Source: Acidobacteriaceae bacterium
GTDB taxonomy: Bacteria; Acidobacteriota; Terriglobia; Bryobacterales; Bryobacteraceae
Direction: 5' to 3'
DNA length: 64,000 bases
Assembly: GCA_020247055.1 (NCBI GenBank)
Contig: JADCJL010000023.1
Location: forward strand, 25,296 to 89,295
Positions 28,477 through 36,652 of the stretch are shown here, in pieces; within the stretch, counting starts at the first letter, position 1; each line of letters starts with the position of its first letter. The notes under the pieces are model-generated. The model saw only the letters and a program-made list of their open reading frames with translations, was not told the origin of the DNA and did no database searches. The position numbers and the translations under genes were made by a program.

Positions 28477-29027
28477 CAGGCTCTCCTCCTTTCCATATAC
28501 CGCTTGAACTTGATGCGGGCGTTGGCGATGTGGCTGCGGACGGTCGCCATCGAACAACCCAGGTGCTGCGCCACCTGCTCGGCGGGAAGATCTTCGACGT
28601 CGCGCAGCAGCAGCGCGGTCCGTTCCTTCACCGTCAGCAGCCGCAGACCGTCTTCGAGATACTGCTGTTGTTCGCCCCGGAGCAGCTGGCTCTCCGGACT
28701 CCGCTCGGCGGGCACCCGCAGGGGATCGACCAGAGCGTCAATTTCGGTGAAATTCACCCGGCCGTGGCGCCGGAGAAAGTCAATCGCCGTGTTGTGCGCA
28801 ATACGCGACAGCCATTGGGCCGCCTTCTGCGTGTCCTTCAACTGGTCGCCGCGCTGCAGCGCCTTGATGAAGGCCTCCTGCGTTAAGTCCTGCGCATCCG
28901 CCACGTTACCGACAATGCGATAGATGATTAAAAACACGCGGCGCAGGTTCTCCTGCACGAAGCGGTTCTGCCGCTCCGCCTCCTCCGGGCTGTTCACGCC
29001 GGTTGAGTCGCGGGTGGGGTCGGGCAT
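28476..29027 (-). CDS. ECF-type RNA polymerase sigma factor
   Basis: VFLIIYRIVGNVADAQDLTQEAFIKALQ (region 2) and LPAEQVAQHLGCSMATVRSHIANARIKFKRYMERRR (region 4). Confidence 0.92.
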   Translation of the reverse strand: MPDPTRDSTGVNSPEEAERQNRFVQENLRRVFLIIYRIVGNVADAQDLTQEAFIKALQRGDQLKDTQKAAQWLSRIAHNTAIDFLRRHGRVNFTEIDALVDPLRVPAERSPESQLLRGEQQQYLEDGLRLLTVKERTALLLRDVEDLPAEQVAQHLGCSMATVRSHIANARIKFKRYMERRRA

Positions 29028-29124
29028 GCGGATGTTTTCCTGAGCCGTATGAATCACCTTACACGCCGAGACGGTTACGGTCCCGGAAGCGTGGAGGCAT
29101 TTTTTCCGGCGCTATTCTGAGTAT

Positions 29125-30213
29125 ATGAGACCCGTCGGTATTCTCGGGACCGGAAAAACCCGCTTTGGCGCCTTCGCCGACCAAGGCATCCGCTCGCTGG
29201 CCCAAACCGCCGTCGCCGCGGCGCTCGCGGACGCAGCCGTTACCCCCGCGCAGGTGGAGGCTTTTTACCTGGGGAACTTCGCCGGGCCTAGCTTTACGGG
29301 ACAAAGTCATTTGGCGCCTTACGTAGCGGGTGCCTGCGGGCTGGCGGGGATCCCGGCCACCCGGTTTGAAGACGCCTGCGCCTCCTCCGGGGTCGCCTTC
29401 CACCACGCCTGGCAGGCGGTGGCGGCCGGGGTGTACGACGTGGTCGTCGTCTGCGGCGTCGAAAAGATGACCAACCAGCCGACCGAGCGCGTCGGCGAGA
29501 TTCTCGCCATGGCCGGCGACGTCGAACAGGACCGGCAGACCTTCCCGGAGCTGTTCGCCCGGATCGCCCGCGCCCACATGGACCGCTACGGCACGACGCG
29601 GGAGCAGATGGCCGCCGTGGCCGTAAAAAACCACCGCCATGGCTTTGCCAACCCCTACGCGCACCTGCGCAAGCTGATTACGATTGAACAGGCGCTGGCC
29701 GGCCGCGTCATCGCCGACCCGCTGACGCTCTATGACTGCTCGCTCGTCTCCGATGGCGCCGCCGCCGTCGTCCTGGCGCCCGAAGGGCGCTGCCGCGTGC
29801 TCGGCATCGCGCAGACCTCGGACACCGTCGCGCTGGCCGGCAAGCCGGACCTGACGAGCCTGCCCGCCGTGGGGCGCTCGGCCGAGAAGGCCTACCGGAT
29901 GGCCGGCGTTACCGCCGCCGAGATCCAGTTCGCCGAAGTGCACGACTGCTTCACCATCGCCGAGATCCTCGCCATGGAGGAGCTCGGCTTCTGCCCGCGC
30001 GGCGAAGGTGGCGCCTACGCCGCCAGCGAAGCCCGGCCCGTCAACCGCAGCGGCGGCTTGAAGAGCAAGGGCCACCCGGTGGGCGCCACCGGGGTGGCGC
30101 AGATTGTCGATGTCGTTGGGCAGCTGCGGGACGGTCTCGGCGAACTGGGCCTGGCGCAAAATCTGGGCGGCACGGGCGCCACCAGTGTGGTGACGGTATT
30201 CGGAAAGGTATAA
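29125..30213 (+). CDS. Thiolase-domain protein (SCP2-thiolase-like acetyl-CoA acetyltransferase)
   Basis: DACASSGVAFHHAWQAVAAGVYDVVVVCGVEKM, EVHDCFTIAEILAMEELGF, NRSGGLKSKGHPVGATGVAQIVDVVGQLRD. Confidence 0.9.
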   Translation: MRPVGILGTGKTRFGAFADQGIRSLAQTAVAAALADAAVTPAQVEAFYLGNFAGPSFTGQSHLAPYVAGACGLAGIPATRFEDACASSGVAFHHAWQAVAAGVYDVVVVCGVEKMTNQPTERVGEILAMAGDVEQDRQTFPELFARIARAHMDRYGTTREQMAAVAVKNHRHGFANPYAHLRKLITIEQALAGRVIADPLTLYDCSLVSDGAAAVVLAPEGRCRVLGIAQTSDTVALAGKPDLTSLPAVGRSAEKAYRMAGVTAAEIQFAEVHDCFTIAEILAMEELGFCPRGEGGAYAASEARPVNRSGGLKSKGHPVGATGVAQIVDVVGQLRDGLGELGLAQNLGGTGATSVVTVFGKV

Positions 30214-30223
30214 CTAAAAGCTG

Positions 30224-31384
30224 ATGAAACTCGCATCGCGGATGGACCGCATTCTCATCGAGACGGCCTTTGAAGTTCTGGTGAAGGCCCGGGCCCTGGA
30301 AGCGCAGGGCAAGCACATTGTGCACCTCGAAATCGGCGAACCGGACTTTGAAACCCCGGCGCACGTCCTCGCCGCCGGCAAGCGGGCGCTCGACGAGGGC
30401 TGGACGCACTACGGCCCGACGCAGGGCTACCCCGACTTCCGGGAGGCCATTGCCGCCCATGTCAGTGAGACCCGCGGCATCACCGCCCGGGCTTCGCAGG
30501 TTTGCGTCGTGCCCGGCGGCAAGCCCATCCTCTTCTTCCCGATGATGGCGCTGCTCGAAGAGGGCGACGAGGTGATCTACCCCAATCCGGGCTTCCCGAT
30601 CTACGAGTCGATGACCCGGTTTCTGGGCGCGACGCCGGTGCCGATTCCGCTCGTCGAGAGCCGGGGCTTCAGCTTCGACCTCGACCGGTTCCGCGACAGC
30701 CTCACGCCGCGGACCAAGATGGTGATCCTCAACTCGCCGCAGAACCCGACCGGCGGCGTGATCCCTCCCGACGACCTGCGCGTGATCGCCGACCTCGTCC
30801 GCGACCGCGACCTGATCGTGCTCAGCGACGAGATCTACAGCCGCATCTACTACAACGAGCCCCCGCTGTCGATCGCCTCGTTGCCCGGCATGCAGGACAA
30901 GACGATTATCCTCGACGGGTTTTCGAAGATCTACGCCATGACCGGCTGGCGCCTCGGCTACGGCGTGATGCCCGAATGGCTGGTGGAGGCCGTCAATAAG
31001 CTGATGGTCAACTCCAACTCCTGCACGGCGAGCTTTACGCAGCGCGCCGGGCTGGCCGCGCTCACCGGCCCGCAGGACGAGCCGCTGGCGATGGTGGCCG
31101 AGTTCCACCGCCGTCGCGACGCCTTTATCGACGGTCTGAACACCCTGCCCGGCTTCCGCTGCGCCAAGCCCGCGGGCGCCTTCTACGCCTTCCCGAACAT
31201 TGAAGGCACGGGCCGCACCTCGAAGCAGCTGGCCGACGAACTGCTGTACGAAGCCGGCGTTGCTTCGCTCAACGGCGGCTCGTTCGGCGAGTTCGGCAAC
31301 GGGTACCTGCGCTTCAGCTACGCGAACTCGCTCGAAAATCTGATGGAAGCCGTGGACCGGATGCGGCGGCACCTGACGCGCTAG
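30224..31384 (+). CDS. PLP-dependent class I/II aminotransferase
   Basis: HLEIGEPDFETP, NSPQNPTGGVIP, LSDEIYSRIYY, ILDGFSKIYAMTGWRLGYGVMP, NGYLRFSYANSLENL. Confidence 0.94.
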   Translation: MKLASRMDRILIETAFEVLVKARALEAQGKHIVHLEIGEPDFETPAHVLAAGKRALDEGWTHYGPTQGYPDFREAIAAHVSETRGITARASQVCVVPGGKPILFFPMMALLEEGDEVIYPNPGFPIYESMTRFLGATPVPIPLVESRGFSFDLDRFRDSLTPRTKMVILNSPQNPTGGVIPPDDLRVIADLVRDRDLIVLSDEIYSRIYYNEPPLSIASLPGMQDKTIILDGFSKIYAMTGWRLGYGVMPEWLVEAVNKLMVNSNSCTASFTQRAGLAALTGPQDEPLAMVAEFHRRRDAFIDGLNTLPGFRCAKPAGAFYAFPNIEGTGRTSKQLADELLYEAGVASLNGGSFGEFGNGYLRFSYANSLENLMEAVDRMRRHLTR

Positions 31385-32718
31385 CGTTTGCGGCCGATGC
31401 GGTCCATCACTTTATAGATCATCTGCATCACCCGGTCCTCGACGTCTTCGGCGAAGGGGCCGGGCTGGCCGTAGTAGATCATGCTGTCGTTGGCCTCGTA
31501 GCCGCCTTCCTTCAAAACGCGGAGCGAGGGGATGTAGCACATCACGTCGTTCGAGTAGCCGGCGACAATCAGCTCTTCGCCGGGGAACTCGCGTTTGAGG
31601 CGCAGGTTGTAGTCCACCACCACTTCGCCGCCGAGGGCGACCAGCGTGAGCGACTTGCCGAGGCGGATGCCCTGCACCGGGTAGGGAATGGCGCGCACGG
31701 GGGCGCGGCGGTCGTAGGCGGCGAGCATCTCGGCGGCGCGCTGCTGCTTGAACCAGTTGGACTCTTTGCTTTCGGCCTCAAAGGTCTCGCGGGTGTGGGG
31801 GGCGAAGGCGAGTTCGGCCGTCTGGAAGGCGCTGCGGAGCTGGCCGGTGACCGGGGTGAGCTTGCCGGCGAGCACGCGGGTGACCTCTTTGGCGAGCGAG
31901 GCGCCGTGCTGCTCGGCGAGGGCGACGGTGCCGCGCGGATTCGGATTGGCGTCGGCGCCGCACAGGAGCATGAACATGGCGGTGGCGTTCGGGTGGGCCG
32001 CTTCGAAGTTGGCCTGCGCGAAGCCGGCGTAGTCGCCGTTGACCTTATACAAATCGCCGCCGAGAGTCGTATTGTGGCAGGCGTAGCCGAACAGGACGCC
32101 GAGCAGTTGGCCGTTCACCCCGGCCACGCGGAGGACGGGAACATCCTGGTCGACGGGGCCGGCCGGGTTGACGCCGCCTTTGACGCCGGTGGGGGTGAGC
32201 ACGCGGCGGTTCACGGCGAAGCTGCCGGTGCCGTGGCCGAGGTCGAGGCGGGCCACCTGCATGTTGCCGAGCGCGGCGCCGACGACGTCGGCGATCTGTT
32301 TGGCGAGCGTCTGGGTGTAGTCGGTGATGGCCCGGCGCTGGTCGACGGTCAGGTCGAACATGGTCATCAGGTTGTCGCGGACGACCGGGCCGCTGTGCGT
32401 GTGCGAGGAGTTCAGCAGCAGCTGGCTGCGGCGGAGGCGGTAGCGCTTTTCGACCTCAGCGCCGATCTGATCGGCGAGAGGGCGGGGCAGGCCGATCAGG
32501 TCCGTCGTGACGATGACCACACGGTTGCCTTTGTTGTCCTCAATGGCGAGCGCCTTGGCCCAGATCTTCTGCAGCACGCCCTCGCTCGGCTTTTTGCGGG
32601 CGGCGTAGCCGGACAGATAAATCGGCTGGGCCGGGGTGATGTCCATGCGGCCGAAGCCGGCTTTGTAGTCCGCCGCGAGCAGGGGCAGCGAAAGGAGAAG
32701 GAAGACGAGGGCTTTCAT
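31381..32718 (-). CDS. Neutral/alkaline non-lysosomal ceramidase-like protein
   Basis: GFGRMDITPAQPIYLSGYAAR, NRVVIVTTDLIGLPRPL, LLLNSSHTHSGPVV, GYACHNTTLGGD, YAGFAQANFE, GADANPNPRG. Confidence 0.88.
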   Translation of the reverse strand: MKALVFLLLSLPLLAADYKAGFGRMDITPAQPIYLSGYAARKKPSEGVLQKIWAKALAIEDNKGNRVVIVTTDLIGLPRPLADQIGAEVEKRYRLRRSQLLLNSSHTHSGPVVRDNLMTMFDLTVDQRRAITDYTQTLAKQIADVVGAALGNMQVARLDLGHGTGSFAVNRRVLTPTGVKGGVNPAGPVDQDVPVLRVAGVNGQLLGVLFGYACHNTTLGGDLYKVNGDYAGFAQANFEAAHPNATAMFMLLCGADANPNPRGTVALAEQHGASLAKEVTRVLAGKLTPVTGQLRSAFQTAELAFAPHTRETFEAESKESNWFKQQRAAEMLAAYDRRAPVRAIPYPVQGIRLGKSLTLVALGGEVVVDYNLRLKREFPGEELIVAGYSNDVMCYIPSLRVLKEGGYEANDSMIYYGQPGPFAEDVEDRVMQMIYKVMDRIGRKR

Positions 32719-33329
32719 GCGCGGATAATCTCCACCGGGCGGTCCGGATACTTGAGGCTGTTTTTGGTGGCGTCGAACAGGTAGAGCGGATCGAGCGTGG
32801 CCAGCGAGTAGACGGGAATGGGGGCGAAGTCGGGGCAGCCCGGGGCGGGCTGAGCGACGATGACGGCGATGCCGACCACTTCGGCGCCGGCGTCCTCCAC
32901 CATTTTCTTGAGTTCGAGCAGTTTGGCGCCGGTGCGGAGGATGTCGTCGACGAGCAGGACCTTTTCGCCGGGGTCGATATCGAAGAACTGGCGGAGCTGC
33001 AGCGGTTCATCGGCGTTCTGGCGTTCGGCCCAGTAGACCTCGTAGGCCCGCAGCGCTTCACAGACGCCGAAGGCCACGGGGAGGCCGCCGCCGGCGGGGG
33101 TGAAGATACTGAGCTTGTCGATGTTGGCGCGAATTTCCGGGTTGGCGCGCACCTTGCGGCTTAGCGCCACGCTGAGCATTTTGGCGTGCTGGAAGTAGCG
33201 GAAGGCGAGGGGGATCTGCAGGAACTGGTCCGAGTGGAGACCGTTCGGATAGACGAAATTGCCCTCGCGCAACGCGCCGGTCTGGCGCAGCAGCTTCAAT
33301 ACCTCTTCCTGAGTGGGAATCAGTTCCAT
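32715..33329 (-). CDS. pyrE: Orotate phosphoribosyltransferase-like
   Basis: LRQTGALREGNFVYPNGLHSDQFLQIPLAF, FTPAGGGLPVAFGVCEAL, EKVLLVDDILRTGAKLLELKKMVEDAGAEVVGIAVIV (PRPP loop). Confidence 0.78.
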   Translation of the reverse strand: MELIPTQEEVLKLLRQTGALREGNFVYPNGLHSDQFLQIPLAFRYFQHAKMLSVALSRKVRANPEIRANIDKLSIFTPAGGGLPVAFGVCEALRAYEVYWAERQNADEPLQLRQFFDIDPGEKVLLVDDILRTGAKLLELKKMVEDAGAEVVGIAVIVAQPAPGCPDFAPIPVYSLATLDPLYLFDATKNSLKYPDRPVEIIRA

Positions 33330-33332
33330 AGT

Positions 33333-34766
33333 TTAATGAGCTCCTCGGCCGATGACGACCTGGGGGATGGTGCGCAGAATGATTTTCCAGTCGAGGGCTA
33401 AAGACCAGTTATCGATGTAACGCATGTCCAGGGTCATCCAGGTTTCAAAATCGACGGTGTCGCGGCCTTCGACCACCCACAGGCAGGTTAAACCCGGGCG
33501 CATGCGCAGACGGCGCCGCTGCCACCGCTTATATTGTTCCACTTCTTCGGGGATCGCCGGCCGGGGGCCGACCAGGGACATGTCGCCGGCGAGGACGTTC
33601 CACAGCTGCGGGAGTTCGTCGATCGAGAACTTGCGCAGCCACTTGCCGATGGGGGTAAGCCGCGGGTCGTTGCGGATTTTGAAGACGAGTTCGCGTTCGT
33701 TGCGGCTCATCAACTGCTGCTTCAGCGCTTCGGCGTTGGCGACCATGGAGCGGAACTTGTAGAGCCGGAAGCGGCGGCCGTTGAGGCCGCAGCGGATTTG
33801 TGAAAAGATCACCGGCCCGGGCGAGGTGAGCTTGACGGCGAGGGCGACGGCGAGCAGCAGTGGCGCGAGCGCCACAAGGGCGAGCGCGCTGCAGGCGATG
33901 TCGGTGGCGCGCTTGAGGAGCAGGCGGAGTTCGTCGTGCGGGGCGCCGGAGAAGGTGAGCAGGGGGGCGGGGCCGAGGCGGTCGAGATAGACGCTGCTGT
34001 GGACGTGGGGGCCCTGGAGGTGGGGGAAGATATCGAGCGCGACGCGGGTGCGGACGCCCTCTTCGTCGCACAGCAGGAGGGTCTCTTCGAGGCGGGGCAG
34101 GTCGGCGGCGGGGACGGCGAAGATCACCTCGTCGATGACGCGGCGGCGGAGGATCTGCGGCAGTTCGTCGAGGGGGTGCACGGGATACTCGTGAGCGAGT
34201 TGCAGAGCCGCGACGGCGGGCCGCTCTTCAAGAAAGCCCAGCAGGCGCATGCCGAACGATTCGGCCTCTTCGACCAGGTGGGCCAGGCGGCGGGCGCTTT
34301 CGCCGGTACCGGCGATCATCACATAGTGCTGCGCCCCGAACCGCTGGCGGAACCAGCGCAGCAGGGGGCCGGCGTTCCAGCGGAAGACAAGCAGGCCGAG
34401 GCAGGCCAGGGCGCCGAACAGGCCGAGAAAGGCGCGGCTGACGTCGAGCCGGAGCAGAAACTGAGTCAGCACGACGATGACGACGGCGAACAGGGTCTGC
34501 CGGAGGGTCTCTTTGACCACGTCGCGGCGGCGGGCGGATTCGAGGCGCTCGTAGGTGCCGAACCAGGCGGCGGCGCCAAGAAAGGCGAGGGCGGCGACGA
34601 GCAGCAGCAGGTACTTCATCGGGGTATCGATGTAGAACTGCCGGGCGAGGTGCCAGCCGCTGCGGGTCTGGTAGGCCAGTTCATATGCCGCCCAGACGAG
34701 GGCGGCATCGGCGAGTCCAAAAAATAAACGGAGCTTTCGCTGACGCCGGGAGTACACTTCGCTCAT
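33333..34766 (-). CDS. Sugar transferase (exopolysaccharide biosynthesis polyprenyl glycosylphosphotransferase)
   Basis: N-terminal TM helices, NAD-like domain, C-terminal RATDIACSALALVALAPLLLAVALAVKLTSPGPVIFSQIRCGLNGRRFRLYKFRSM...LRKFSIDELPQLWNVLAGDMSLVGPRPAIPEEVEQYKRWQRRRLRMRPGLTCLW. Confidence 0.95.
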   Translation of the reverse strand: MSEVYSRRQRKLRLFFGLADAALVWAAYELAYQTRSGWHLARQFYIDTPMKYLLLLVAALAFLGAAAWFGTYERLESARRRDVVKETLRQTLFAVVIVVLTQFLLRLDVSRAFLGLFGALACLGLLVFRWNAGPLLRWFRQRFGAQHYVMIAGTGESARRLAHLVEEAESFGMRLLGFLEERPAVAALQLAHEYPVHPLDELPQILRRRVIDEVIFAVPAADLPRLEETLLLCDEEGVRTRVALDIFPHLQGPHVHSSVYLDRLGPAPLLTFSGAPHDELRLLLKRATDIACSALALVALAPLLLAVALAVKLTSPGPVIFSQIRCGLNGRRFRLYKFRSMVANAEALKQQLMSRNERELVFKIRNDPRLTPIGKWLRKFSIDELPQLWNVLAGDMSLVGPRPAIPEEVEQYKRWQRRRLRMRPGLTCLWVVEGRDTVDFETWMTLDMRYIDNWSLALDWKIILRTIPQVVIGRGAH

Positions 34767-34797
34767 CAGACTAACAGATTGGGCCCTGCGCCCGTTA

Positions 34798-34827
34798 CCT
34801 AGCAAATGCTAACCTAGTGAATGCTAA
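34798..34827 (+). repeat. Tandem 15-bp imperfect duplication at the TetR start, containing TAGCA-AA-TGCTA dyad
   Basis: CCTAGCAAATGCTAA | CCTAGTGAATGCTAA (2 mismatches). Confidence 0.85.
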
Positions 34828-35441
34828 TGGCCGGAAAAACCAAGCTCAATCGCGCCGAGCGGCGGCAGGTGATTGTCGATACGGCCTCGGCGCTGTTTGC
34901 CGAACGGGGCTTTCGCGGCGTGACGACGCGCGAGTTGGCGCGGAGCGCCGGCGTCTCCGAGCCGGTGCTGTACGAGCACTTCCGCACTAAAGAAGAGCTC
35001 TACTCGGCCATCATTGACCGCTCGCAGCAGAAGGTGGCCGGCGAAGACCCGCACGCGCTGCTCGACGCGCTGGCGGTGATTGAAGACCCGCGCGTTTACT
35101 TTCAGAAACTGGCTCATCTGATCGCCGAGTTTCACACGAGCAACCCGGAGTACATCCGGCAGGTACTGTTTGCCGCGCTCGAGGGGCATGCGCTGGCCGA
35201 TTTGTGTTTTGAGCGGAACTCGGGCCCCGTCTACGCCAAAGTATCCGCCTATTTGAAGGCGCGGATGGCCGCCGGCCAGCTGCGCCGGCTCGATCCGACC
35301 ATTGCTGCCCGGGCGATTGTCGGGGCCGTGATGCAGTACTGCCTGTTTGAACTCCACTTTGGCTTCCGCACGGTGCGCGCGAGTAAGAAGCGCGCCCTCG
35401 AAGGCATTGTGGACCTCTTTTTGAATGGAATTCTGAAATGA
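34827..35441 (+). CDS. TetR-family transcriptional regulator (alternative start at 34821)
   Basis: LNRAERRQVIVDTASALFAERGFRGVTTRELARSAGVSEPVLYEHFRTKEELYSAIID. Confidence 0.93.
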   Translation: MAGKTKLNRAERRQVIVDTASALFAERGFRGVTTRELARSAGVSEPVLYEHFRTKEELYSAIIDRSQQKVAGEDPHALLDALAVIEDPRVYFQKLAHLIAEFHTSNPEYIRQVLFAALEGHALADLCFERNSGPVYAKVSAYLKARMAAGQLRRLDPTIAARAIVGAVMQYCLFELHFGFRTVRASKKRALEGIVDLFLNGILK

Positions 35442-36649
35442 AACTCTCTCTTGCTTTGTTGTGCGCGTTGTTTGGTTTGCTGGCGGCCGGCTGCGGCCGC
35501 CAGGCGGCTCCGGCGGCGGCCGGAAAAACCGAGGCGGCCCCCCGGCCGGAGGCGGCGCCGCTTGCGGTGCGGACGGCAGCGGCCGAGCAGCGGAGCGTGG
35601 AACGCTCGATGGTGGCGACCGGTTCGCTGTTGCCGGACGATACGGTGACGATTAGCTCGGAGGTGCAGGGCCGCGTAGCGAAGATTCACTACGATTTCGG
35701 CCAGAGTGTCCGGCAGGGCGCCGTGCTCGTGGAGCTCGACCCGACCGAGTACGACCTGCAGATTGAGCGGGCGCGGGGGGCGCTGAACCAGGCGCTGGCG
35801 CGGTTGGGTCTCCCGGCGTACGCGGGAAAGATGAGCCCGCCCGAGTCGACGCCCGCCCTCCGGCAGGTGCTGGCGCAGCTCGAGGACACGCGGTTCAAGT
35901 ACGAGAGCGCGGCCAAGCTGGTGAAGACCGGCGACGTGTCGCAGGAGCGATTCACCGAGGCCGAGAAGGCTTACCGCGCCCGGCAGGCGGCCGTCGAACT
36001 GGCGCGGGACGAGATGCGGGTGGCGTGGATGAGCGTGACGGCGCTTGAAGCGGATTTGAAAATCGTCCAGAAGCGGCGCAACGATACGGTAGTGCGAGCA
36101 CCGTTCGACGCCGAAGTGGGCGAGAAGGTGGCGGCGGTGGGGCAGTTTGTCAAAGACAACACGCCGCTCATTCGGCTCGTCAAAACCAATCCGCTGCGCT
36201 TGCGCGCCGAGATTCCGGAGGCGGCTTCGAGCGCCGTGCCGTTGGGCACGCGGCTGACCTTTACGACCGATGCGCTGCCGGGGGCCGAGTTTACGGCCGT
36301 CGTGCGGCAGCGGAACCCGGCGCTCGACGCGCGGTCCCGCACGCTCTCCGTCGAAGCCCGGCTCGAGCGGGGCGACGCGCGGCTGCGGCCGGGGATGTTC
36401 GTGCAGGTGAAGCTGGTGACGCAGGCGGCGGCCGCCATGGTGGCCGTGCCGCGGCAGGCGCTCTACAGCGTCGCGGGTTTGACCAAACTGTTCGTGATTG
36501 AAAACGGGGCGGCGCGGCTGGTGACGTTTACCCCGGGGCTCGAAACCGATGGCTGGGTGGAGGTGCCGGACGGAGCGGTGAAGCCGGGCGACCGCGTGGC
36601 GGTCTCCGAACTCGGCACCCTGACCAACGGCACCAAGGTGAGGATGTAG
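35438..36649 (+). CDS. RND efflux periplasmic adaptor (lipoprotein)
   Basis: Lipobox LLAAGC; VQGRVAKIHYDFGQSVRQGAVLVELDPTEYDLQIERARGALNQA; VVRAPFDAEVGEKVAAVGQFVKDNTPLIRLV; ATGA overlap with TetR gene. Confidence 0.93.
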   Translation: MKLSLALLCALFGLLAAGCGRQAAPAAAGKTEAAPRPEAAPLAVRTAAAEQRSVERSMVATGSLLPDDTVTISSEVQGRVAKIHYDFGQSVRQGAVLVELDPTEYDLQIERARGALNQALARLGLPAYAGKMSPPESTPALRQVLAQLEDTRFKYESAAKLVKTGDVSQERFTEAEKAYRARQAAVELARDEMRVAWMSVTALEADLKIVQKRRNDTVVRAPFDAEVGEKVAAVGQFVKDNTPLIRLVKTNPLRLRAEIPEAASSAVPLGTRLTFTTDALPGAEFTAVVRQRNPALDARSRTLSVEARLERGDARLRPGMFVQVKLVTQAAAAMVAVPRQALYSVAGLTKLFVIENGAARLVTFTPGLETDGWVEVPDGAVKPGDRVAVSELGTLTNGTKVRM

Positions 36650-36652
36650 ACC

